A stretch of DNA of 64,000 nt from positions 124,001 to 188,000 of the forward strand of contig NZ_UAPU01000007.1 in assembly GCF_900445255.1 (NCBI RefSeq), read 5' to 3'. Each line of letters starts with the position of its first letter. Position 1 is the first letter of the stretch. Made by a program: the position numbers and the translations under genes. Shown here piece by piece: positions 46,085-55,344 of this stretch. A model generated the notes under the pieces. That model ran no database searches. It saw nothing but the letters and a program-made list of their open reading frames with translations, and had not been told where the DNA came from. The stretch comes from Anaerobiospirillum thomasii (GTDB taxonomy: Bacteria > Pseudomonadota > Gammaproteobacteria > Enterobacterales > Succinivibrionaceae).

Positions 46085-47581
46085 ATGCCAAAACTACTGG
46101 AACTGCAGGAAATATCAAAATCTTTTCCTGGCGTAAAAGCGCTAGATAATATTACGCTGTCTTTAGATTACGGTGAGATTCACGCCCTCTTAGGCGAAAA
46201 CGGTGCCGGCAAATCTACCCTTATGAAAATTCTTTGCGGCATTTACAGTAATGACAAGGGTAAGATTTTAATTGACGGTGCTGAAGTCACTTTTGATAAC
46301 TATAAAGATGCTATTGATAAAGGCATTGGTATCATTTTCCAGGAATTTTCATTAATACCGTATTTAAATGCCGTTGAAAATATTTTCTTAAATCGCGAGA
46401 TCAAAAATAAGCTGGGTCTTATCGATTTTAAGAAAATGAAAGAGGAAACTCTTAAGATTTTAAATGAGCTTGAGATCAATATTAACGTTGATGTTCCTGT
46501 TGAAGAGCTCTCAGTTGCCGAGCAGCAGTTCGTTGAAATTGCCAAGGCACTGTCATTACATGCAAAAATTCTGGTTTTAGACGAGCCTACTGCCACTTTA
46601 ACACCAAAAGAGGCTGACAGACTGTTTAAAATCATGCGCGACCTTAAGCAGACTGGTGTTGGCATGTTCTTTATCTCCCACCACCTTGAGGAAATTTACC
46701 AGATCTGCGAGAACATCTCAGTACTGCGTGACGGTCAGTACATAGGCACCAGACCTGTTGCCAACACCACCGTAGATGAGCTGGTTGAGATGATGGTAGG
46801 TCGCAAGGTTGAAAACACTTATCCTCCAAAGAGCAGCACCATAGTGCGCGACAAGCCAATACTTGAGGTCAACAACCTGTGTCGCAACAAGGGTGATACA
46901 CCAAACAGCTTCAAGATTTACAAAGGCGAGATTTTAGGCTTTGCAGGTCTTGTAGGCTCAGGCCGTACCGAGCTTGCCCGTGCACTTATTGGTGCTGACA
47001 AACCATATTCAAAGGAAGTTATCCTGGACGGGGTTAAAGAAAAACTCTCAGATCCTGCAGAGTCACTGGCCAAAGGTATTGGTCTTCTGCCTGAGGACAG
47101 AAAGGCTGAAGGTCTTATCCTGCCGTTTTCTGTAAAGAGCAATATCTCCATGAACAACTTCTCCAAGTGGATGGTGGGCGGTATCTTTATCTCTGATAAG
47201 CAGGAGGAAGCTACAGCCAATGAGCTTATCAAGAAGGTAAGAGTAAAGACTCCGTCCTCATCTACCAAGGTTGGCAACCTCTCAGGAGGTAATCAGCAGA
47301 AGGTTGTTATTGGACGCTGGCTCAACAATGACTGTAAGGTTTTAATCTTTGACGAGCCAACCCGTGGTATTGACGTAGGCGCCAAGGCTGAAATATATGA
47401 GCTAATGCGCAAACTGACAGAAACAGGTCTTGCCGTAATCATGATCTCATCTGAGCTGCCAGAAATCATCGGCCTTTGCGACAGAGTGGAGGTATTCAGA
47501 GAAGGCTCAATTGTAGCAGAACTTGAAGGCAAGGATATCGAATCAAATACTATTATGCTTTATGCAACAGGAAACAACTAA
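46085..47581 (+). CDS. Sugar ABC transporter ATPase, RbsA-like
   Basis: Double ATPase of a ribose/xylose-type importer, 498 residues. The first half has Walker A GENGAGKST (about 38-46), signature VAEQQFVEIAKAL and Walker B ILVLDEPTATL. The second half has the degenerate loop GLVGSGRTEL, signature LSGGNQQKVVIGRWL and LIFDEPTRGIDVGAKAEIY. It starts behind TTAGGAGA, and the permease gene begins 1 base after its stop. Confidence 0.96.
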   Translation: MPKLLELQEISKSFPGVKALDNITLSLDYGEIHALLGENGAGKSTLMKILCGIYSNDKGKILIDGAEVTFDNYKDAIDKGIGIIFQEFSLIPYLNAVENIFLNREIKNKLGLIDFKKMKEETLKILNELEININVDVPVEELSVAEQQFVEIAKALSLHAKILVLDEPTATLTPKEADRLFKIMRDLKQTGVGMFFISHHLEEIYQICENISVLRDGQYIGTRPVANTTVDELVEMMVGRKVENTYPPKSSTIVRDKPILEVNNLCRNKGDTPNSFKIYKGEILGFAGLVGSGRTELARALIGADKPYSKEVILDGVKEKLSDPAESLAKGIGLLPEDRKAEGLILPFSVKSNISMNNFSKWMVGGIFISDKQEEATANELIKKVRVKTPSSSTKVGNLSGGNQQKVVIGRWLNNDCKVLIFDEPTRGIDVGAKAEIYELMRKLTETGLAVIMISSELPEIIGLCDRVEVFREGSIVAELEGKDIESNTIMLYATGNN

Positions 47582-47582
47582 T

Positions 47583-48563
47583 ATGGCTAGCGAAACTATT
47601 ACTCAAGAGAATTCAATGATGACTACATTTAAGCAACTGTCAAGAAACCCTGTTTTCTATCCTTTAATGGGCTTCTTATGCGTATTCATTATCATGGTTG
47701 TAGTGACAGACAACTTCCTTACAGCCAACAACCTTACCAATATCGGCCGACAGGTATCAGTCAACGCCATTATTGCTGTAGGTATGACCTTTGCTATTTT
47801 AACCTCAGGTATTGACCTTGCTGTAGGCTCTGTGATGGCGCTCTCTGGAACCATTATGGCTGGCCTTATGGCTGGCGGCATGCCAATGTCACTCTCTATT
47901 TTAATAGGTTTAGGTTTAGGCTCAGTTCTTGGTGCCATTAACGGTTTACTTATAGCCTATGCCAAGATGCCTGCCTTTATTGTGACCCTGGCCATGTTAG
48001 GTATTGCCCGTGGTCTTGCTCTTATCTATACCGGCGGTTATCCAATCTCAGGTCTTGACAAGTCATTTGCCCTCTTTGGCCGTGGCAGCATCATGGGTAT
48101 TGAGACTCCGATCTTCATCATGCTCATTGTCTATGCAGTAGCCTATGTGGTTTTAACCTACACCCCATTTGGCCGTCACGTCTATGCTGTAGGCGGTAAT
48201 GCCGAGGCCTCAAGACTCTCTGGTATCAAGGTCTCAAAGATTCTGTTTTTAGTCTATACTATCTCAGGCTTCACCTCAGCACTTGCAGGTTTAATCTTAA
48301 CCTCTCGTCTGATGTCAGGTCAGCCAAATGCCGGTGTTGCTTTTGAGCTTGATGCCATCGCAGCTGTAGTACTTGGCGGTGCAGCCATGAACGGTGGTAA
48401 AGGTACAATCATAGGTACTCTTATAGGCGCGCTGCTCCTTGGTGTACTAAACAACGGTCTGAACCTCATCGGTATCAACCCATATGTTCAGAACGTAATC
48501 AAAGGCATAATTATTCTCATTGCCATCTATGTAGGTACTGAGAAGAAAAAAGCAAGAAGCTAA
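47583..48563 (+). CDS. Sugar ABC transporter permease, RbsC-like
   Basis: Inner-membrane channel of the importer. Start ATG 47583 behind AGGAAAC gives 326 residues; an earlier frame start would lie inside the ATPase gene. About eight to ten hydrophobic helices are visible. TFAILTSGIDLAVGSVMALSG, YAKMPAFIVTLAMLGIARGLALIYTGGYPI, FGRHVYAVGGNAEASRLSGI and ELDAIAAVVLGGAAMNGGKGTIIGTLIGALLLGVLNNGLNL are hallmarks of RbsC. A terminator follows and then a kinase gene. Confidence 0.95.
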   Translation: MASETITQENSMMTTFKQLSRNPVFYPLMGFLCVFIIMVVVTDNFLTANNLTNIGRQVSVNAIIAVGMTFAILTSGIDLAVGSVMALSGTIMAGLMAGGMPMSLSILIGLGLGSVLGAINGLLIAYAKMPAFIVTLAMLGIARGLALIYTGGYPISGLDKSFALFGRGSIMGIETPIFIMLIVYAVAYVVLTYTPFGRHVYAVGGNAEASRLSGIKVSKILFLVYTISGFTSALAGLILTSRLMSGQPNAGVAFELDAIAAVVLGGAAMNGGKGTIIGTLIGALLLGVLNNGLNLIGINPYVQNVIKGIIILIAIYVGTEKKKARS

Positions 48564-48579
48564 TCTTCATAACCAAGTG

Positions 48580-48611
48580 ATGATGTGTGCCCCGGCACAC
48601 ATCATTTTTTT
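48580..48611 (+). terminator. Intrinsic terminator after the ABC permease gene
   Basis: ATGATGTGTGC/GCACACATCAT, 11-bp stem with a 4-nt loop and T run. It may be partial, because the kinase gene starts 29 bases later with no clear promoter between. Confidence 0.85.
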
Positions 48612-48639
48612 AAAACAACAGCAAAATTAAGGATCTGCA

Positions 48640-50103
48640 ATGAGCTATTTTATCGGTATCGATCTTGGCGGCACAGTAATTAAAGCCGGTATTTATGATG
48701 AGTGCGGCAATGAAGTTTCAGTATGCGAGCACAATTCCACACTGATTGCACAGCATGAGGGCTTTTCAGAGCGCAATATGGATGAGCTATGGCAGTCTGT
48801 ATGTACTGTAATTCAAGGCGCTCTTAAAAGCGGATCAGTAAACAACGCTGATGTCAAAGGTGTATCCTTCTCATCCCACGGCAAGGGTCTGTATGCTGTT
48901 GATAAGGCAGGCCGTCCTGTGCGCAACGGTATTATCTCATCAGATACCAGAGCTTTATCTATTGTAAAGAAATGGCTTGAAGATGGCAGTGCCGACAAGG
49001 CCTATCCTTATGGTATGCAGCAGATCTGGACCGGCCATCCTGTGGCCATACTGCGCTGGCTTTATGAAAATGAAAGAGAGAATTACGATAAGATTGATTC
49101 TATCTTCATGGTGCATGATTATGTAAGATTCTGCATGACAGGCAATAAAGGCGCTGAAATCACCAATATTTCAGGCTCCAATCTCTACAATGTCAAAACA
49201 GGCACCTATGATAAGATCCTTGCCAGTAACTTTGGCATTGATGAGTGCTATGACAGACTTCCACCTATTGTTCAGTCAGCACAGAACTGCGGCGGCGTAA
49301 CCAAAGAGGCTGCTGAGGCTACAGGTCTTAAAGAAGGCACTCCTGTCTTTGGCGGTTTTTTTGATGTAGTAGCAGCCTCCATTGCCTCAGGTGTAACAGA
49401 TGATACAGTTTTATCTGCAACCTCAGGTACCTGGTCTATTGCCACTACTGTACACAAGAGCATCAAGGATGATCCTCATCATTATATCTGGGGCAATTAC
49501 TGTATACCTGATCTGTATTTTGTCCACGAAGGCTCTCCAACCTCAGCTTCAAATCTTGCCTGGTGGAGAAATCTTTTATTGAAGAATGTAAGTCTTGATG
49601 AGTGCAATGCCTATGTAGACAAGGCACAAAAAGAGCGTAAGGACAGCTCATTGTTCTACTTCCCATACCTTTTTGGCTCAAACTTCAAATTAGGTCAGCA
49701 TGCCTCCTTATATGGTCTGCAGGCTCACCATGATATGCAGGATATAGTCAATGCTCTGTATGAGGGTATAGTCTTTTCACATCTTATCAATCAGGATAAG
49801 GTGGTTAAAATTTCACCAAATCTAAAGACTATAAGAATGGCAGGTGGTCCTACCAATTCAAAACCATGGATGCAGATGTTTGCCTCAGCCTCCAATCTGC
49901 CAATTGAGATCTCAAGTATCAAGCAGGTAGGCTGTATGGCTGCAGCTTTATGTGCAGCCGTAGGCTCAGGTCACTTTAAAGATTTTAGTGAGGCAGTAAA
50001 GGCCACACATAAAGCCTCAGTTGCCATTGAGCCTTGTGCAAGTCAGCATGATTATTTAAGAGAGCGTTATGCAAGATTCCTTGAAATAAACAAATCTCTC
50101 TAA
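48640..50103 (+). CDS. FGGY-family sugar kinase, LyxK (L-xylulose/3-keto-L-gulonate kinase)-like, copy 1
   Basis: Phosphorylates a ketose; 487 residues. The FGGY/ASKHA phosphate loop is IGIDLGGTVIKAGIYD (5-20). FSERNMDELWQSV, VKGVSFSSHGKGLYAVDKAG, WTGHPVAILRWL, DYVRFCMTG, GTPVFGGFFDVVAASIASG and RMAGGPTNSKPWMQMFA are shared with E. coli LyxK. It is about as similar to the minus-strand copy at 56014 as expected for functionally split paralogues. Placement after the ABC transporter suggests it phosphorylates the ketose made by the dehydrogenase in the divergent operon (L-xylulose fits). Confidence 0.87.
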   Translation: MSYFIGIDLGGTVIKAGIYDECGNEVSVCEHNSTLIAQHEGFSERNMDELWQSVCTVIQGALKSGSVNNADVKGVSFSSHGKGLYAVDKAGRPVRNGIISSDTRALSIVKKWLEDGSADKAYPYGMQQIWTGHPVAILRWLYENERENYDKIDSIFMVHDYVRFCMTGNKGAEITNISGSNLYNVKTGTYDKILASNFGIDECYDRLPPIVQSAQNCGGVTKEAAEATGLKEGTPVFGGFFDVVAASIASGVTDDTVLSATSGTWSIATTVHKSIKDDPHHYIWGNYCIPDLYFVHEGSPTSASNLAWWRNLLLKNVSLDECNAYVDKAQKERKDSSLFYFPYLFGSNFKLGQHASLYGLQAHHDMQDIVNALYEGIVFSHLINQDKVVKISPNLKTIRMAGGPTNSKPWMQMFASASNLPIEISSIKQVGCMAAALCAAVGSGHFKDFSEAVKATHKASVAIEPCASQHDYLRERYARFLEINKSL

Positions 50104-50133
50104 TAGATTTATATAACCCATCCTATACAGGCT

Positions 50134-50178
50134 AAGCTGATATAATATCAAGTATCTTATATCAGCTTATTATTTTTT
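50134..50178 (+). terminator. Intrinsic terminator after LyxK-like copy 1
   Basis: AAGCTGATATAA/TTATATCAGCTT, 12-bp stem with an 11-nt loop and T-rich tail. Confidence 0.78.
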
Positions 50179-50287
50179 AAAACTCATCTCCCATTTTCTG
50201 TAATCTTATATAAAAGCCTTTATATAATATTTTTATCTAAGCCTTTACATAATATTTAATCTTGATTCTTGTTTTATAAACTGCAGG

Positions 50288-50320
50288 CAAAAAAAATCAG
50301 CCATAGAGTTTATGGCTGAT
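50288..50320 (-). terminator. Intrinsic terminator after the 527-aa FGGY kinase gene
   Basis: On the minus strand ATCAGCCATA/TATGGCTGAT with a 5-nt loop is followed by eight T. Confidence 0.88.
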
Positions 50321-50341
50321 CTGCAGGTAAATGTGTTTAAC

Positions 50342-51925
50342 CTAGAAGGACAGAGTAGACTGTCTTTCTATAGCAAGACCATTTTTGTAATCTTCCATGA
50401 ATTTTTCAAAGCCTTTGACGCCTTCAGGATTTGGCTGTAAGGTTGTGCCCTTATTGGCATTAAAGACCTTCTGTGACAGGAATTCATCAAGCTTAAGACC
50501 TGAGCTGTTAATCACATAGGAGGCTAATATGGCAATACCCCATGGACCACCCTCACTTGCTGTCTCCATGACAGATACAGGCACATTCATGGCATCGGCC
50601 ATAATCTGCTGACCTACGCCCCTGGTCTTGAAAAGACCGCCATGACCTAAAAGAGAATCTAATTTTACATTCTCATCTTTGATAAGAATATCCATACCCA
50701 TCTTGGTAGCTCCAAGAGATGAGTACAGGTGAGAGCGCATAAAGTTTGCAAGATTGAAATTGGCATCAGGTTTTCTTACAAATAAAGGACGCCCCTCTTC
50801 AAGATCTGTAATGAACTCACCTGAGTAATAGCCATAGGAGAGCAGACCGCCGCAGTCGGCATCACCTGTCAGAGCATTGTTGTATAAAAGCGAGAAGACC
50901 TCGTTCATATCAACCTTGTGGCCACTTAATTTTAAGAACTCGGCAAATAGTGAAACCCAGGCATTAAGATCCGAGGTGCAGTTGTTGGCATGGGCCATAG
51001 CTACAGGATGACCATCTGGTGTGGTGACCATGTCAATTTCACGGTGCAGTTTGTCTAAAGCCTTCTCAAGCACAATCATGGCAAAGATTGAGGTACCTGC
51101 TGAAATATTGCCTGTTCTTACCTTAACAGAATTGGTAGCCACCATGCCGGTACCAGCATCACCCTCTGGAGGACACAGTACAATGCCAGCCTTGAGATCA
51201 CCGTCCTCATCTAAAAATCTGGCTCCCTCTTCTGTCAGTGTTCCGGCATTTTCACCTGCCACCATAACTTTTGGCAATATGTCCAGAAGCTTCCAGCTGT
51301 AATTTTTGGAGGCTACAGCCTCATCAAACTGATCTACCATTTTCTGCACATAGGTATTGGTCTTAGGATCGATTGGGAACATTCCCACAGCATCGCCTAT
51401 GCCCTGATATCTGTTGCCGGTCAGAATTCTGTGTATATAACCTGACAATGTGCAGATATAATCAAGCTTGTGTACATGCTCATCATTGTTGAGAATGGAC
51501 TGATACAGATGGGAGATGGACCAGCGCTCTGGAATATTGAAATTGAATAATTCTGTAAGCTGTGCCGAGGCATCACGGGCATTAGTATTACGCCATGTTC
51601 TAAAAGGAGTAAGCAGTCTGCCCTCTTTATCAAAGGCAAGATAGCCATGCATCATGCCGGATATACCAATTGCACCTAAGGTGGTTATGGTCTGACCGTA
51701 TTTATCTTTTACATTTTTCTTTAAATCTCTGTAGCAGTCTTTGACACCTGCAAAGATATCTTCCTGTGAATATGTCCAGATTCCGTTTTCCAGCCTGTTC
51801 TCCCAGTCATGTACACCTGTGGCAACTACATTGTACTCACTGTCGATTAATACAGCCTTGATACGTGTTGAGCCGCACTCAATACCAAGATAGGTTTTAG
51901 TCAAATCAAGAGTCTTATCTGTCAT
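50342..51925 (-). CDS. FGGY-family carbohydrate kinase (probable pentulose kinase)
   Basis: Sugar kinase of 527 residues, longer than LyxK or XylB and nearer the ribulokinase size class. ATG 51925 is preferred to TTG 51931 because GAGGA then lies 7 bases away. The ATP loop is [18 protein letters not shown]. Other blocks: [14 protein letters not shown] (sugar contact), [64 protein letters not shown] and [17 protein letters not shown]. The substrate is not clear: L-ribulose or another pentulose would fit the L-ribulose-5-P 4-epimerase gene at the right edge. It is single in its unit. Its upstream region is interrupted by an insertion sequence 264 bases away. Confidence 0.8.
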   Translation of the reverse strand: MTDKTLDLTKTYLGIECGSTRIKAVLIDSEYNVVATGVHDWENRLENGIWTYSQEDIFAGVKDCYRDLKKNVKDKYGQTITTLGAIGISGMMHGYLAFDKEGRLLTPFRTWRNTNARDASAQLTELFNFNIPERWSISHLYQSILNNDEHVHKLDYICTLSGYIHRILTGNRYQGIGDAVGMFPIDPKTNTYVQKMVDQFDEAVASKNYSWKLLDILPKVMVAGENAGTLTEEGARFLDEDGDLKAGIVLCPPEGDAGTGMVATNSVKVRTGNISAGTSIFAMIVLEKALDKLHREIDMVTTPDGHPVAMAHANNCTSDLNAWVSLFAEFLKLSGHKVDMNEVFSLLYNNALTGDADCGGLLSYGYYSGEFITDLEEGRPLFVRKPDANFNLANFMRSHLYSSLGATKMGMDILIKDENVKLDSLLGHGGLFKTRGVGQQIMADAMNVPVSVMETASEGGPWGIAILASYVINSSGLKLDEFLSQKVFNANKGTTLQPNPEGVKGFEKFMEDYKNGLAIERQSTLSF

Positions 51926-52188
51926 ATTCAAATCCTCAGGTAATATAAAATACTATCTTTATATTCTAATATAAAACATTCAAATTTTCAGCCTACACTT
52001 TAAAAAAGCACAGGCACATCAAATAAATTTCTGCTGTCTGTAAAATATAAAGCATCTTTGACTGACACAGACAGATACTGTAAAATTTAAATATGTGTTA
52101 AATGCTATTAGTTTTTAGTGTTTATATATTACTTATATTATAAAAAGCTTTTTAAAATATAAGCATATTTAGTGTCTTTATAAGATAT

Positions 52189-52222
52189 TATAACCTAAAA
52201 TCCAATGATTTGTGTTACAACT
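52189..52222 (+). repeat. Left terminal inverted repeat of the insertion sequence
   Basis: 34 bases matching the reverse complement of 54173-54206 except at positions 12 and 16. Confidence 0.92.
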
Positions 52223-52377
52223 TATAGCACTTCTACTTCTAACACCCTCGCATCTGTTCATATCCCATTGTAATTAAAGCTTATTTTTATCAATTTAACC
52301 TTGATTTTTTAAGGCTATTGTTCTATTATTCTTATATAAATTGTGTGCTTACTGTGTTACAACTGGGCGGTGTAAAA

Positions 52378-54165
52378 ATGATTTATTTAGACAAAACGGT
52401 TGATATTCCAGTATCTAATGTATACTTTCGCCAAAGAGGCCCTGATTTATACATTTGTGAATTTATAGAGCCTTGGAAAGATGATGATGGCTCAAGAAAG
52501 AGCAATCGCAAGCGTCGCATCATCGGGGTACCTGTAAATGGCGAGCGTACTGACACACAAATGCACCCAAATGAAAACTATTACAAACTAAGAAATCTTG
52601 CACTACCTGAGGCTAATTACGCTAAAGTTGGTCTGCCAGGGAAGCACACATCTTTTGAATACGCACCAGGTGCTGTAATATATCCAGCGTTTCCGGCCAT
52701 TGCCTATATAGCACTCCTTCAGTCAGGGTTATACGATAAACTCATAGAAGCCTTTAAAGATTCAAGACTTGTTGACTCTATGTGCTTTATAGCAACAGTA
52801 TACGCATCTGGCAGAACATCGCTTGAAGCACTTGAAGAGCTGTCTACTACCTTTAACGCTTTCAATGATGCACAAGGAGTAACATCGCAGGCTGCATCTT
52901 ACCTAATGCGCAATCTTGATACCAAAAAACTGCGTGATTTCTTCAAGTTATGGATCCCTTATGCATCAGGAAGCGACTGTCTGGCTTATGATGTAACTGC
53001 CTTTACTTCAAAAGCAAAACTTATGAGAGAGGCAGAGTATGGCTACACACATGGAACTGTAGAAAATCTGCCACTTGTAAACTATGCCTTATTTAGCAAT
53101 GAGCGTACTGGCATACCTGTCTTTTTTGATCATTATTCAGGAAGTCTTACCGACAAAGCCAATCTCAAGAATATTATTGATACAGCGCTAGATCGCAACC
53201 TCCCAGAGAATATTACTCTCGTTATGGACAGAGGTATGACAACGCTTGATAATCTCAGACACCTTAAAGAGCTTAAATTAAAATTTATTGTAGGTGTTCC
53301 TGGAACTATAAAGGCTGTTGACGAATATCTGAGCTCTATTGCTACTAAAGAGCAATCTATAACCAATACCATAACTTTAAAGACGCGCAGTGGTGAGTGC
53401 GAGACCTTATATTGCTACACTGAGGACTTTATCTGGAACGATGTAAAACTCAAACTGCATTTATACCAAAGCGTTCAAAGGCGTGCCAATAAGATGGCAG
53501 ATTTCTTTTCATCCCTTGAGGAGTGTAAGAGAGCTATTGCCGATACCAAAGAGCTTCCATCAGGAGCCTGTATAATGGCAGATGTAAAAAACTGCTTTGT
53601 GTATCAAGGAAAAGGCCGAGGTAGAAAATTAGTTCTTGATGAAGCTATAGCTCAAAAATATGTTAATCGTCTTGGTACTTTTGCCTTATTTTCAGAGCCT
53701 GAAGCTAACTATACAGCACAGAATGCTTTGGAATATTATAGAAGGCGTGAAATTGATGAGGCTAACTTTGATATTTTAAAAAATGACCTTAACGGCCTGC
53801 CGTTGGGCATTCACAACCAGAGCTCCTTAGACGGCAAATTCTTTATTCTCTTCATAGCTTTGGTTATAAAAAGAACCATTATGCAACGCATTAGAGGCTT
53901 TCTGCGCTCTAATAATAAATCTTATAAATATGCCGTTGAGACTTTGAACAATATTAAAGTTGAGTTTAGAGAAAGCGAGATCGCAATACTTGAATCAGGT
54001 CAGGTTGAGAAAAATCTTGATTACTTACATCAGGTTAATGCTCCAACCAAGTTTGCAAAATCTTTGCTGGCAGCAATAGTAGATCCGGATGGGCTTATAG
54101 TAAAAAAATCATACTTAAATCTAAAGGTCAAAAGAAAAAAAACAAAAGTTAGAGTGAAAAAATAA
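52378..54165 (+). CDS. IS4/IS1634-type DDE transposase
   Basis: Cuts and joins the element ends. ATG 52378 gives 595 residues; an earlier frame start at 52318 has no ribosome site. DDE residues: Asp205 in LAYDVTAF, Asp284 in LVMDRGM, and Glu461 in the IS4 signature Y(2)R(3)E(6)K, seen exactly as Tyr454, Arg457, Glu461, Lys468. GKFFILFIALVIKRTI is a typical downstream helix. The long insertion between the second Asp and Glu is as in IS1634 members. The tail is very basic (KRKKTKVRVKK). No frameshift or stop is seen, so the protein looks functional. Confidence 0.92.
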   Translation: MIYLDKTVDIPVSNVYFRQRGPDLYICEFIEPWKDDDGSRKSNRKRRIIGVPVNGERTDTQMHPNENYYKLRNLALPEANYAKVGLPGKHTSFEYAPGAVIYPAFPAIAYIALLQSGLYDKLIEAFKDSRLVDSMCFIATVYASGRTSLEALEELSTTFNAFNDAQGVTSQAASYLMRNLDTKKLRDFFKLWIPYASGSDCLAYDVTAFTSKAKLMREAEYGYTHGTVENLPLVNYALFSNERTGIPVFFDHYSGSLTDKANLKNIIDTALDRNLPENITLVMDRGMTTLDNLRHLKELKLKFIVGVPGTIKAVDEYLSSIATKEQSITNTITLKTRSGECETLYCYTEDFIWNDVKLKLHLYQSVQRRANKMADFFSSLEECKRAIADTKELPSGACIMADVKNCFVYQGKGRGRKLVLDEAIAQKYVNRLGTFALFSEPEANYTAQNALEYYRRREIDEANFDILKNDLNGLPLGIHNQSSLDGKFFILFIALVIKRTIMQRIRGFLRSNNKSYKYAVETLNNIKVEFRESEIAILESGQVEKNLDYLHQVNAPTKFAKSLLAAIVDPDGLIVKKSYLNLKVKRKKTKVRVKK

Positions 54166-54172
54166 CAAATTT

Positions 54173-54206
54173 AGTTGTAACACAAATCATGGGACTTTAG
54201 GTTATA
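54173..54206 (-). repeat. Right terminal inverted repeat of the insertion sequence
   Basis: Pairs with 52189-52222. It begins seven bases after the transposase stop codon. Confidence 0.92.
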
Positions 54207-54456
54207 AGTGCCCTTCTTTTTTCACTGCCTGTGAGCATATACCTACAAAAGAGAGCCTGTGCTGTGTAGATTGTGTATTTTTGACTGGGCTTATATGGCA
54301 GTTGTAACCTCTTATACCTTTTAAAGCCTAAGGGCAGAGCGCCAAGTTTTTGGGGGATTTTGTTTTCTGACTATTTAGCAATTAGGTATCTTTAGTATAC
54401 AATATTAAAAAAAATTAAATACGAAAACTTTATAAAAACAATAAACCGAGTCTTCC

Positions 54457-55287
54457 ATGTCAGAAAAAGAAGTAAAAAGCTCAAAAAAGTCTCAGCCAAG
54501 CTGTCAGTCATTAGCCCGCGGTCTTAGAATTATTGATATTCTGGCCAGCTATCCAGATGGCTGCCCTCTTGCCAAGATCTCAGAGGAGGCTGGTCTTAAC
54601 AAAAGTACTGTACATCGTCTGCTGCAGGAGCTAATTAGCAATGAATATGTGCAAAACTGCATCAACCCTGGCAACTACAGACTTACAAGCAAGCTTTTAG
54701 TCATAGGGCATAATGTTGTATCATCAACTAATATCTACAATGTTATTACCCCTCATCTTGAGAGACTTAACTTCTGCTACTCACAGACAGTCAATTTCTC
54801 CATGCGTGACAATGATCATGCCATATTACTCTATAAGCTCAATCCATCAAGCTCTCTTTTAAAGACCAGAACCTCCATAGGTCAGTCCATGCCTTTATAC
54901 TGCACTGCCATGGGCAAGGTCTATCTGGCTTTTTCTGATGATGCCAGCATTGATGCCTATATCATCAATCATCAGCATCTTTTCAACAAGATTACAGAAA
55001 ATACCCTTGTAGATCCTGCAGCTTTAAAAAATGAAATTATAAATATAAGACAGTCGCTCATTGCCTTTGACAATGAGGAAAATGAACTTGGTATTTCCTG
55101 TATTGCAGCGCCAATCTTTGATCTGAACAATGAAAATATCTATGCCATTTCACTCTCGGCCACCACCAAGCGCCTTGAGTCTTTAGGCATTGACAAAGTT
55201 AAAGAGCATGTACTAAAAACAGCCGCCGCCATATCAAAGGATCTTGGCTGCGCCGACTATTTTAAAAACGCCAGATCAGCTGTATAA
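54457..55287 (+). CDS. IclR-family transcriptional regulator (YiaJ-like)
   Basis: Probable regulator of the adjacent yia/ula genes. It has 276 residues. An N-terminal winged helix (SLARGLRIIDILASYPDGCPLAKISEEAGLNKSTVHRLLQELISNEYV, about 18-65) is followed by the IclR effector domain (TSIGQSMPLYCTAMGKVYLAF, ENELGISCIAAPIFDLNNENIYAISLSA). In E. coli the homologous YiaJ represses yiaK-S. It is convergent with ulaD and separated from its former upstream neighbour by the insertion sequence. Its promoter may now lie partly in element-flanking DNA (54207-54456). Confidence 0.88.
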   Translation: MSEKEVKSSKKSQPSCQSLARGLRIIDILASYPDGCPLAKISEEAGLNKSTVHRLLQELISNEYVQNCINPGNYRLTSKLLVIGHNVVSSTNIYNVITPHLERLNFCYSQTVNFSMRDNDHAILLYKLNPSSSLLKTRTSIGQSMPLYCTAMGKVYLAFSDDASIDAYIINHQHLFNKITENTLVDPAALKNEIINIRQSLIAFDNEENELGISCIAAPIFDLNNENIYAISLSATTKRLESLGIDKVKEHVLKTAAAISKDLGCADYFKNARSAV

Positions 55288-55310
55288 AAAAGGCAGAGTT
55301 TAACTCTGCC
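55285..55310 (-). terminator. Terminator of the yiaK-yiaL-lyxK-ulaD operon
   Basis: On the minus strand GGCAGAG/CTCTGCC with a 5-nt loop is followed by TTTTTT. It overlaps the stop codon of the convergent IclR gene. Confidence 0.8.
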
Positions 55311-55344
55311 CCTGACTAGTCCCTATACAGACTATAGTGAAGAT

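Larger units (their letters stand above)
52189..54206 (+). mobile_element. Complete insertion sequence, IS4-superfamily (IS1634-like), about 2.0 kb
   Basis: Bounded by 34-bp terminal inverted repeats (52189-52222 and 54173-54206) with two mismatches; the ends read TATAACCTAAA and enclose a single transposase gene. The outer TATA is self-complementary, so it could be either part of the repeat or a 4-bp target duplication. No other direct repeat of the target is visible. Both ends and the gene look intact, so it may be active. It lies between the FGGY kinase promoter and the IclR gene. Confidence 0.9.

Noticed and set aside
52184-54211. Target-site duplication of the insertion sequence
   Set aside because: The flanks GATAT and AGTGC do not match; only the ambiguous TATA at the element ends could be a duplication.
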